Shown here one piece after another: positions 50,745 to 57,345 of a DNA stretch of 64,000 nucleotides. Origin of the DNA: Butyrivibrio sp. (lineage in GTDB: Bacteria > Bacillota > Clostridia > Lachnospirales > Lachnospiraceae); the NCBI GenBank assembly GCA_017413105.1, contig JAFPVA010000220.1:28584-92583 (forward strand), given 5' to 3'. Positions within the stretch are counted from its first letter, which is position 1. The number at the start of each line of letters is the position of its first letter. Made by a program: the position numbers and the translations under genes. A model generated the notes under the pieces. The model did not search any database and was not told the DNA's origin. It saw only the letters and a program-made list of their open reading frames with translations.

Positions 50745-52824
50745 CCACTGCTCCTTTTAATTCTCTCTTTTCATCTTCTGTAAGATAAACATTATCCATA
50801 ATATCCGGAAAGTTTTCCTCCATATATGCCACCAGTAAATTGGCATTTTCATGGGGTAGTTCCGAAAAGCTTCCAAGCATGAACTTGTAGATATTGGAAA
50901 ATACTTTCTTGTAATACACAAGAGCCAGCTCCTGTTTCATGGAATCAAAAAGACCGATTTTCCTATACTCTTCCATTGCCAGGGCAAAACAGTTAAATAC
51001 ATCCATATAGTACTTTTTTCGCCCATCCGAGAGCATTATCCCAGCATTGTTCTTGTAATAGTAATAGCCCTTCATATTTACCCAGAGCCAGGCATTTGCA
51101 TAGGCCACGGAAAGATAAATAAAATAGATATCTTCCATCCGATATCCTTCCGGGAAACTCAGATTATTATTCTTTATGAAATCTGTCCTGAAGAGTTTTC
51201 CCCAGGCAGGATGGAGCATGGAGTTATCGATAAACAGCTGCCGCAGTTCCACGTTGTTTTGCAAAACCGTATATCGGATATCAATTGTCTCATTTTTTTC
51301 CAAAGAAGGAATGTCACCTTCAAAAACCTCAAACTCGCAGGAAACCACATCCGATGGATAGCATTTTTCAAGAAGATACAGCTTTTCCAGCATATCATCC
51401 GAAAGCATGTCATCTGAATCAACAAATGTCACGTAAGGATCCTGCACATAATTAAGTCCCACATTTCTGGCAAAACTAAGTCCACCATTTTTCTCGCAAT
51501 TGACCACACATATATTGTCAGGATATTCCTCCTCATAATCCATTAGAATATCCGCCGTGGAGTCAGTAGAAGCATCATTGACTGCAATTATTGTAATGTT
51601 CTCCCTGCCAATAGTCTGCCTTAATATGCTATCAAGGCATCTTTTCAGATATTTCTCCACGTTGTAGCAGGGAACCACAACGCTTATCCTATCCCTGACG
51701 ATAGTCTCCTGCCCAATTCCCCATATGTAAGACGTGAGTCTTCGGCCATTGATAATCCCATAAATCTTTGCCCAAAAGTCAAACAAAGCTCTCTCATCTT
51801 TGAAGTCTACAATTGCTTCTCTGCATTTTTCAGGTGATATGGAAGGAAATTTGTCGTCTGCTATCATGTCCAGAATCTTTGCAAAATCCTGAACATTATT
51901 ATCTTCATAGATAAATCCGGTTATCCCGGGCTTTATTATCTCTCCAACTCTGCTGGACACATTTGCTATAACCGGAAGCCCGCATCCAAGGGCTTCAATT
52001 GCCACTAAGGGAGATCCCTCATACATTGAGGACATCGCAAGAGCGTATGCTCCTTCAGCATATTTCCAGGGATCATCGGACCAGCCGACAAACTCCACCT
52101 TTTTCTCTATCTTAAGTTCTCGGGAAAGCTTTTTTAACTCCTCTTTTTCGTCACCATCACCAATTATGCGAAGTTTCCAGTTTGTTTTTGCAATGGCTAT
52201 AGCGCAAAGAATTATTCCTATATTCTTTTCTTTGGACAGTCTTCCAACAAAAAGTAATGTACCTTTTGTCAGTTCCTCTACTTCATGGATTTTTGACAGA
52301 TCCACAGGATTATTTACCCTGTATATGGTCCCATCTTTATCAAACTGTCTGATCTCACCTGCAATTTCGTCGCTTATGGCAAAATGAACATCTGCATATT
52401 TAATGAAATCTCCGCCTCCGTAGCCGGATTCCTTGTACATGCAAAGCGGAGCATGTAACCAGGAGGCAACGGTTATATTCTTACCCAGCATAGAAAATGC
52501 TCTTTTGGCGACATATGCCATCATAGGCCATGCCGTTGCAATAGTAAGATCCGGTGTCCCGTTTTTCTTTAAATATTCACCGTAACTACTGATAAAATCA
52601 CTCAGTTCATGTCCGGCTCTGGTGGTGAAAAAATAAGTAAACTCAGCACAATCAGCAGCCCAGTCAACCTTTTCATAGATCATCTGGACTATGCGAACCC
52701 GGCAACCTTTTTCACAAAGATATTTAGACAGCATATTAATACAGTTTTCAGCACCTCCTATGGCTGCAACTGCTACCAGAATATCTATTGTCGGATTTTC
52801 TTTTGTGCTGTAATTTAGTCTCAT
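50713..52824 (-). CDS. GT4-GT2 bifunctional glycosyltransferase
   Basis: 703 residues. Residues ~10-345 are a GT4 (GT-B) enzyme: VAVAAIGGAENCINMLSKYL, LLFVGRLSKEKNIGIILCAI, VEFVGWSDDPWKYAEGAYAL and YEGSPLVAIEALGCGLPVI with the donor-binding E-x7-E. Residues ~375-690 are a GT2: ISVVVPCYNVEKYLKRCLDS, IAVNDASTDSTADILMDYEE, ARNVGLNYVQDPYVTFVDSD and DMLSDDMLEKLYLLEK, with a helical tail. Having both suggests that it adds two successive sugars. The protein at 59603 has the same layout with a shortened GT2. Confidence 0.88.
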   Translation of the reverse strand: MRLNYSTKENPTIDILVAVAAIGGAENCINMLSKYLCEKGCRVRIVQMIYEKVDWAADCAEFTYFFTTRAGHELSDFISSYGEYLKKNGTPDLTIATAWPMMAYVAKRAFSMLGKNITVASWLHAPLCMYKESGYGGGDFIKYADVHFAISDEIAGEIRQFDKDGTIYRVNNPVDLSKIHEVEELTKGTLLFVGRLSKEKNIGIILCAIAIAKTNWKLRIIGDGDEKEELKKLSRELKIEKKVEFVGWSDDPWKYAEGAYALAMSSMYEGSPLVAIEALGCGLPVIANVSSRVGEIIKPGITGFIYEDNNVQDFAKILDMIADDKFPSISPEKCREAIVDFKDERALFDFWAKIYGIINGRRLTSYIWGIGQETIVRDRISVVVPCYNVEKYLKRCLDSILRQTIGRENITIIAVNDASTDSTADILMDYEEEYPDNICVVNCEKNGGLSFARNVGLNYVQDPYVTFVDSDDMLSDDMLEKLYLLEKCYPSDVVSCEFEVFEGDIPSLEKNETIDIRYTVLQNNVELRQLFIDNSMLHPAWGKLFRTDFIKNNNLSFPEGYRMEDIYFIYLSVAYANAWLWVNMKGYYYYKNNAGIMLSDGRKKYYMDVFNCFALAMEEYRKIGLFDSMKQELALVYYKKVFSNIYKFMLGSFSELPHENANLLVAYMEENFPDIMDNVYLTEDEKRELKGAVDAIRTGSGTY

Positions 52825-52959
52825 TCCGCACCATCCATCGTATATTTAATTAATTATATCGCAAAAAAAGATCCTGCACAAACTCGCTATTTATTAGGAT
52901 TTGGAGCACTTGCTAAGGTTTTTTCGCTTATGTATAATTCTTTATAAGAGGGTATATAA

Positions 52960-53157
52960 ATGATTCAAAATTCCAGGCTATTACAAATCGAATTAACGTC
53001 TAAAATTGATGGTACAAAAACACTTTTTGATTTTTCCCATGAGACTGATTCAGGCAAAGTCGCCCGCACTCTAAAATATATCTCAGTTTATCTTCTTGAA
53101 GACTCCAGTAACGTACAGTACTACTATGAGAAAGAAGGTCAAAATGAACTTTGTTGA
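52960..53157 (+). CDS. Small protein upstream of and overlapping the fucosyltransferase gene
   Basis: 65 residues: it begins MIQNSRLLQIELTSKIDGTK and ends with YYYEKEGQNELC. It is charged, without a signal peptide, membrane helix or recognised family. AGAGGG lies 7 nt before the ATG, and its stop falls 14 nt inside the fucosyltransferase gene, an overlap typical of translational coupling. It could be a real small protein or a leader peptide that sets translation of the downstream gene. Confidence 0.5.
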   Translation: MIQNSRLLQIELTSKIDGTKTLFDFSHETDSGKVARTLKYISVYLLEDSSNVQYYYEKEGQNELC

Positions 53158-53950
53158 GATTGCCGGAGGCCTTGGGAATCAGATGTTCCAATACACATTT
53201 TCCAAATATCTGGAAACAGTTACCGGAAAGCCTGCTCTTTTGTATCTTAATTATTTTGATTATGCCGCCAAGGACCCTAATATCATCTGTGCCAGGGAAT
53301 TTGACCTAAGCTATTTTAACGTTCGCTATTCTTCAGTAAAGGGCACCGTAAAGTACGGAAAACTTGTCACAGATGCAGAATTTGTGGATGATCCCGGCAG
53401 TATTCCTCTTGGTTTTTATAAAGGCTACTGGCAGGATAAACGCTACTTTGAATCAATTTCAGATGTTGTCAAAACAGATTTATCTCTCAATTCCCAATAC
53501 ATAACTTCAGATATCGAAAAAGAAGCCAAATTACTTAGTGATTCTGACTCAGTATCCATTCATATCAGACGTAATGATTACCAGCTTGGAAATAATAAAG
53601 AAATCTTTTACCAATTAGATGCCTCCTATTATGAATCCGCACTGGAATATCTCTCAGATGTTCTTGAAAAGGATCTGACGCTTTTTGTTTTTTCCGATGA
53701 CCTGGATTATGTAGAGAATAATTATGTTTTTTTAAATCTCTATGAGCACCACTTTATGACCGGGCACAAAGCGTATGAAGACCTATGTCTAATGACCAGG
53801 GCAAGGCATCATATTATTGCTAACTCCACTTTCAGCTGGTGGGGAGCAGTTCTTTCAGATTGCACCGATGGCATTACAATTGCGCCCAGGCATTGGTATA
53901 GACAGCTTCCCGACCCAAATCTATATTTTGATAATTGGATAAAGCTATAA
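53144..53950 (+). CDS. Alpha-1,2-fucosyltransferase-like protein (GT11)
   Basis: 268 residues. GT11 landmarks are all present: IAGGLGNQMFQYTFSKYLE at the N-terminus, VSIHIRRNDYQLGNN with the HxRRxD donor-binding motif, LTLFVFSDDLDYVENNY and HHIIANSTFSWWGAVLSDC. ATG 53144 gives the family N-terminus, with AAGG close upstream; a longer frame from 53096 is rejected. It uses GDP-fucose or a related deoxysugar nucleotide. It ends before a strong bidirectional terminator shared with the flagellin gene. Confidence 0.92.
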   Translation: MNFVEIAGGLGNQMFQYTFSKYLETVTGKPALLYLNYFDYAAKDPNIICAREFDLSYFNVRYSSVKGTVKYGKLVTDAEFVDDPGSIPLGFYKGYWQDKRYFESISDVVKTDLSLNSQYITSDIEKEAKLLSDSDSVSIHIRRNDYQLGNNKEIFYQLDASYYESALEYLSDVLEKDLTLFVFSDDLDYVENNYVFLNLYEHHFMTGHKAYEDLCLMTRARHHIIANSTFSWWGAVLSDCTDGITIAPRHWYRQLPDPNLYFDNWIKL

Positions 53951-53955
53951 AAATC

Positions 53956-53993
53956 GAAAAAAGGCTCCGGGAAAACCCCGGAGCCCTTTAGGT
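53956..53993. terminator. Bidirectional terminator between the fucosyltransferase and flagellin genes
   Basis: GGCTCCGGG and CCCGGAGCC pair around a short A-rich loop, with A runs on the left and T on the right. It serves the plus-strand gene ending at 53950 and the flagellin gene ending at 54045. Confidence 0.9.
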
Positions 53994-54044
53994 AGCTGCA
54001 ACGATTGCAATTGACCGCTTGTATTCACAAACGAACTACTATTA

Positions 54045-54869
54045 TTAGCCGAGAAGTGAAAGTACTCCCTGATTGGACTGGTTAGCCTGTGCCAGCATTG
54101 ACTGTCCAGCCTGTGCAAGAATGTTATTATTCGAGTACTTAACCATCTCAGAAGCCATATCTGTATCACGAATAGCAGATTCAGCTGCTGTGGTGTTCTC
54201 ATTGACATTATCAAGGTTCTTGATAGTGTGCTCAAGTCTGTTCTGGATAGCACCGAGATCTGCTCTCTGGCTAGAGATAGACTTAATAGCTGTCTTGATA
54301 GTGTCAATAGCCTTACGACCATTAGAACCATCTGTACCAGTTACTGTAAGTCCGGATACACCGATTGTACCTGCACTCATGTTAACGATTGAAACCTTGA
54401 TGTAATCGTTACCTGACTGGTCTGCACCAACCTGAACTTCCTTGTTAGTGAAGGAACCATCAAGAAGTGCCATATCGTTGAATCTGGTTGTTGTAGCTGT
54501 ACGTGTGATCTCAGAAACAAGTGAATCTACTTCCTGCTGGATGTATGCACGGTCCTGAGACTGAAGAGTATCTGTTCCAGCCTTAGTTGCCAGCTCATCC
54601 ATTCTCTGAAGCATTTCATGAACTTCTGCAAGAGCACCCTCAGCTGTCTGTACTGCAGAAACACCATCCTGAGCGTTAGCTGAAGCCTGTGTAAGACCTT
54701 TGATCTGACGTCTCATCTTTTCAGAAATTGCAAGACCTGCTGCATCATCTGCTGCTCTGTTGATCTTGTAACCGGATGCCAACTTCTCGCTGGACTTTGC
54801 CTGAACACCAGTTGTGATTGAAAGCTGTCTCTGTGCATTCATTGCTGTGACGTTGTGTTGTACTACCAT
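54045..54869 (-). CDS. Flagellin
   Basis: 274 residues: N-terminal D0/D1 (MVVQHNVTAMNAQRQLSITT, SEKLASGYKINRAADDAAG, ISEKMRRQIKGLTQASANAQ) and C-terminal D1/D0 (AIQNRLEHTIKNLDNVNENT, MLAQANQSNQGVLSLLG) with a very short centre (FTNKEVQVGADQSGNDYIKV). It is exported by the flagellar type III system and polymerises into the filament. It is ~85% similar by eye to the next flagellin. A sigma-28 promoter lies at 54982-55008 and a ~105-nt leader contains a GGA-loop hairpin. It is the expected substrate of the Maf enzyme; Ser/Thr residues in the short centre are candidate sites. Confidence 0.95.
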   Translation of the reverse strand: MVVQHNVTAMNAQRQLSITTGVQAKSSEKLASGYKINRAADDAAGLAISEKMRRQIKGLTQASANAQDGVSAVQTAEGALAEVHEMLQRMDELATKAGTDTLQSQDRAYIQQEVDSLVSEITRTATTTRFNDMALLDGSFTNKEVQVGADQSGNDYIKVSIVNMSAGTIGVSGLTVTGTDGSNGRKAIDTIKTAIKSISSQRADLGAIQNRLEHTIKNLDNVNENTTAAESAIRDTDMASEMVKYSNNNILAQAGQSMLAQANQSNQGVLSLLG

Positions 54870-54894
54870 ATTATTTCCTCCTTGAAATTGTACG

Positions 54895-54910
54895 GTGGCA
54901 TCCTTGCCAC
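54895..54910 (-). promoter_or_regulatory. Candidate CsrA-binding hairpin in the flagellin leader
   Basis: On the transcript GUGGCA and UGCCAC pair perfectly and expose AGGA in the loop, the classic form of a CsrA site. A second GGA is in the ribosome site (AAGGAGG) 8 nt before the ATG. CsrA bound to both would block ribosome entry, as at hag in Bacillus subtilis. csrA and fliW lie 8 kb away in this window. Confidence 0.6.
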
Positions 54911-54981
54911 TCGTTTGAATTGTTTTGAAATGAATTTCAGTGCTGGCCTAAAATCCATCCCTGTTTTGTTTTACACCTTTA

Positions 54982-55008
54982 TTATCGTCCAAAATTCTAA
55001 AAACTTAA
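54982..55008 (-). promoter_or_regulatory. Sigma-28 promoter of the first flagellin gene
   Basis: TTAA (55008-55005), a 15-nt spacer and GACGATAA (54989-54982) fit the sigma-28 consensus TAAA-N15-GCCGATAA with two mismatches. The -35 is inside GGGTTAAG, an octamer shared with the second flagellin and the flagellin-like gene at 19612. Confidence 0.8.
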
Positions 55009-55049
55009 CCCTGAATTTTATAAATTATCTATAAAATCTAGCATAGTAT

Positions 55050-55168
55050 GATATCTTGAATGAAACATTCAAGATATCAGCAAACAAGCCTATTCCAGTC
55101 GACTTACGTCGAAGGGCTTGTTTGCCACCTGAATCAGGTTCTCACGAACCCCGCAGCAAGTGCGGGTT
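55050..55168. other. Cluster of strong hairpins between the two flagellin genes
   Basis: Four inverted repeats stand side by side. One is a perfect 13-bp stem with a 3-nt loop (55050-55078). The next pairs GCAAACAAGCC with GGCTTGTTTGC over an inner TCGAC/GTCGA hairpin (~55080-55122). The third is ACCTGA/TCAGGT (55122-55134). The fourth is CCCGCA/TGCGGG (~55150-55168). None has a proper T run. Together they could be a structured RNA, a nucleoid- or regulator-binding site, or debris of a mobile repeat. Confidence 0.5.
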
Positions 55169-55206
55169 TCTGTAATATCATCTAAGAACTTATATCCTAT
55201 TACATT

Positions 55207-55234
55207 AAAAAAGGAGCTCCAAAGAGCTCCTTTT
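55207..55234 (-). terminator. Terminator of the second flagellin gene
   Basis: On the minus strand AAAAGGAGCTCTTTGGAGCT continues into CCTTTTTT: an 8-10 bp stem with a 4-nt loop and T run, 13 bp after the stop at 55247. Confidence 0.92.
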
Positions 55235-55246
55235 GGAAATTTAAGT

Positions 55247-56071
55247 TTACTGAAGAAGTGAGAGAACTCCCTGATTTGTCTGGTTAGCCTGTGCCAGCAT
55301 TGACTGTCCTGCCTGTGCCAGGATGTTGTTGTTGGAGTATCTAACCATCTCTGCTGCCATATCTGTATCACGGATCTGTGACTCAGCTGCTGTGGTATTC
55401 TCTGTAACGTTATCCAGGTTCTTAATTGTATGCTCAAGTCTGTTCTGAACAGCACCGAGATCAGCTCTCTGGCTGGAAATTGACTTAAGGGCTGTCTTGA
55501 TAGTATCAATAGCCTTACGGCCGTTAGAACCATCAGTTCCTGTTACATACAGGTTACTAACGCCGATAGTCTGTGCACTCATGCTAACGATTGAAATCTT
55601 GATGAAATCGTTATTTGACTGGTCTGCACCAACCTGAATCTCTTTATTTGTGAAGGTGCCGTCAAGAAGCATTGTGTCATTGAATTTTGTAGTTGTAGCT
55701 GTTCTTGTGATTTCGGAAACAAGATTGTCTACTTCCTGCTGGATGTACTTACGATCCTGGGACTGAAGAGTATCAGTTCCGGCCTTGGTTGCCAGCTCAT
55801 CAAGTCTCTGAAGCATGTCATGTACTTCAATAAGAGCACCTTCAGCTGTCTGTACTGCAGAGATACCATCCTGTGCATTTGAGGATGCCTGTGTAAGACC
55901 TCTTACCTGACGTCTCATCTTTTCAGAAATTGCAAGGCCTGCTGCATCATCTGCTGCTCTGTTGATCTTGTATCCTGATGATAACTTCTCGCTGGACTTT
56001 GCCTGACTGTCGGTTGTAATTCCCAGCTGTCTCTGTGTGTTCATTGCAGTAATATTGTGTTGTACTACCAT
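55247..56071 (-). CDS. Flagellin
   Basis: 274 residues: MVVQHNITAMNTQRQLGITT, SEKLSSGYKINRAADDAAG, ISEKMRRQVRGLTQASSNAQ at the N-terminus and NRLEHTIKNLDNVTENTTAA, MLAQANQTNQGVLSLLQ at the C-terminus. It is the tandem paralogue of the flagellin at 54045 and differs mostly by conservative changes. ATG 56071 has GGAGG 8 nt upstream; the ATG at 56086 lacks a ribosome site. It has its own sigma-28 promoter, a GGA-rich leader and terminator, so the two flagellins are independent transcription units. Confidence 0.95.
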   Translation of the reverse strand: MVVQHNITAMNTQRQLGITTDSQAKSSEKLSSGYKINRAADDAAGLAISEKMRRQVRGLTQASSNAQDGISAVQTAEGALIEVHDMLQRLDELATKAGTDTLQSQDRKYIQQEVDNLVSEITRTATTTKFNDTMLLDGTFTNKEIQVGADQSNNDFIKISIVSMSAQTIGVSNLYVTGTDGSNGRKAIDTIKTALKSISSQRADLGAVQNRLEHTIKNLDNVTENTTAAESQIRDTDMAAEMVRYSNNNILAQAGQSMLAQANQTNQGVLSLLQ

Positions 56072-56075
56072 AATA

Positions 56076-56160
56076 TAATCCTCCATGAACGGGCTCCGCT
56101 TCCCTGCTGCCTTCCGTTTATTTTATTGTGCAGCTACCGCGGAGTCCCTTCCATGGCTGC
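56076..56160 (-). promoter_or_regulatory. GGA-rich leader of the second flagellin gene, candidate CsrA target
   Basis: Within ~85 nt the transcript has CAUGGAAGG, ACGGAAGG, AGGGAAGC, GCGGAGC and CAUGGAGG, the last being the ribosome site. CAUGGAnG is close to the known CsrA core (ACAnGGAnGU), and the first and last copies flank the leader. This spacing would suit bridging by a CsrA dimer. Confidence 0.5.
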
Positions 56161-56184
56161 TTTTGTTTTGTTTTTACACTAATG

Positions 56185-56211
56185 ATATCGGCATGTTTTT
56201 TACAACCTTAA
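56185..56211 (-). promoter_or_regulatory. Sigma-28 promoter of the second flagellin gene
   Basis: TTAA (56211-56208), a 15-nt spacer and GCCGATAT (56192-56185) differ from TAAA-N15-GCCGATAA at only three positions, and the GCCGAT core is intact. It gives a leader of about 107 nt before ATG 56071. Confidence 0.88.
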
Positions 56212-56283
56212 CCCTTTTAGAATAATTTTTTCATATTTTTTGCACAATTGGAATTTTTTTTTTCAAAATTTTTCATTTTGCTA

Positions 56284-56310
56284 TAAACTTTTGAAAAAAA
56301 TAGCCGATAA
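56284..56310 (+). promoter_or_regulatory. Perfect-consensus sigma-28 promoter facing a terminator
   Basis: TAAA (56284-56287), a 15-nt spacer and GCCGATAA (56303-56310) match the consensus at every position. No plus-strand gene follows; a bidirectional hairpin terminator begins 22 bp downstream. Confidence 0.7.
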
Positions 56311-56316
56311 AGAAAT

Positions 56317-56372
56317 CCAAAACGCATAAAAAACGCCCTATCCGTAGTTTTACGGATAAGGCGTTCGTTTTC
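56317..56372 (+). ncRNA. Candidate sigma-28-dependent small RNA
   Basis: Transcription from the perfect sigma-28 site should begin near 56317 and end at the hairpin 56332-56365 with its T-rich tail (CGTTTTCTT). The product would be about 55 nt: a short A-rich 5' arm (AAATCCAAAACGC region) plus the terminator stem. It is convergent with the chaperone gene ending at 56380, so its 3' end could also touch that mRNA. This is a prediction from promoter plus terminator only. Confidence 0.4.
56332..56365. terminator. Bidirectional terminator after the FliT-like gene
   Basis: AACGCCCTATCCGTA and TACGGATAAGGCGTT form a ~15-bp stem with one mismatch or bulge and a GTTT loop. The A/T runs on both sides let it act on either strand: for the flaG-fliD-fliS transcript, and for the candidate small RNA. 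Confidence 0.88.
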
Positions 56373-56379
56373 TTAATTG

Positions 56380-56856
56380 TCAGTTTTTTGTATCCAAAAA
56401 CTGTGGAGGAATATCCTTAAACTTATTCATTGTGGAGTAATAATTAAAGGCTGCCGCTGCACTTCTTTTGCCGGTCGACATCTTCTCTCTCTCCAAGCTG
56501 AAATAACTATCAGCCAGCTTTTTGTTCCTGTGCTCTGCTGCCTCAATAGATGCGCTTCTGTCCATTATTTCATGAATAAGCTCCTGCATACGTCTGATCT
56601 GGTCTGCGTAAGCTTCTCTGTTGGCATCCACATCCTTTTTTACCCGGTCAAATAGACTCTGGAACCCGTCATCAAGTCTGTCAAGTTCCTCAATATACTG
56701 TCCCTTAACCTCTATGGTCTTATCAAACACAGAAAGATCAATATCATCGGAAGATAGTATCTCCTTTTGTCTTGTATTTTCTTCCTCGATCTTTTTCATT
56801 ACCTCTATTTTTTTTATGAGGCTTTCCTCGAGCATATCAAGACTTGCAGATATCAT
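56380..56856 (-). CDS. FliT/FlgN-like flagellar chaperone (probable)
   Basis: 158 residues, almost entirely helical and charged (SLDMLEESLIKKIEVMKKIE, QYIEELDRLDDGFQSLFDRV, DQIRRMQELIHEIMDRSASI). No specific motif proves the family; the call rests on coiled-coil character, size and position as the last gene after fliS, where FliT or another export chaperone is often found. It would hold FliD or a hook-filament protein before export. ATG 56856 has GGAGGGGG just upstream. Confidence 0.6.
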   Translation of the reverse strand: MISASLDMLEESLIKKIEVMKKIEEENTRQKEILSSDDIDLSVFDKTIEVKGQYIEELDRLDDGFQSLFDRVKKDVDANREAYADQIRRMQELIHEIMDRSASIEAAEHRNKKLADSYFSLEREKMSTGKRSAAAAFNYYSTMNKFKDIPPQFLDTKN

Positions 56857-56917
56857 TTCCCCCTCCTGACATATCATGCAATTACTGCAGAATTTCTAAC
56901 CAGTAACTTTAGTAGTA

Positions 56918-57319
56918 TTATGCATCCTTTACATATACATGGTTGGCTTTCATTACTTCTATCCAGGTATCCCTGATAGCGTGAAGGTGACCGTTGATCT
57001 CGCCTACAATCTCTCTGTCCTTGGTGATATTGGCCTCTACCAGTCTCCTGTCAATATAAGAATACATATTTTCGAAATCCCGTGCAACAGGATATTTCAT
57101 ATCCAACGTGTTTCTGAGATATTCGATTATCTTTTCGGTTTTTACTATATTATTATGTGCTTTCTGAATATCCCCTTTTTCCATAGCGAAATCCGCTACA
57201 TTTAAAAATTTGATAGCACCATCATAGAGCATTAACGTAAGCTCAGGAGCACTGGCTGTCATTATCTTATTATTCTTATACTGTGCATAAGCTTTCTGTT
57301 GTGGGCTAAGTACTGGCAT
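56918..57319 (-). CDS. fliS: Flagellin export chaperone FliS
   Basis: 133 residues with the FliS pattern: YAQYKNNKIMTASAPELTLM, LYDGAIKFLNVADFAMEKGD, KAHNNIVKTEKIIEYLRNTL, YSYIDRRLVEANITKDREIV. FliS binds the C-terminal D0 of flagellin and prevents polymerisation in the cytoplasm. The ATG has GGGAG upstream. It is 26 bp after fliD and 61 bp before the FliT-like gene, in the sigma-28 operon that begins with flaG. Confidence 0.95.
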   Translation of the reverse strand: MPVLSPQQKAYAQYKNNKIMTASAPELTLMLYDGAIKFLNVADFAMEKGDIQKAHNNIVKTEKIIEYLRNTLDMKYPVARDFENMYSYIDRRLVEANITKDREIVGEINGHLHAIRDTWIEVMKANHVYVKDA

Positions 57320-57345
57320 ATTCTCTCCCTCTCATTCATCTTTGT

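Noticed and set aside
55050-55168. Possible cyclic-di-GMP (GEMM) riboswitch, prompted by GGCAAAC in the minus strand
   Set aside because: The GGCAAAC is simply one arm of a long hairpin; the rest of the GEMM core and its tetraloop/receptor are absent.
56377-56655. 92-codon plus-strand frame downstream of the perfect sigma-28 promoter
   Set aside because: It is antisense to the FliT-like gene, begins at a TTG without a ribosome site, and lies beyond the terminator.
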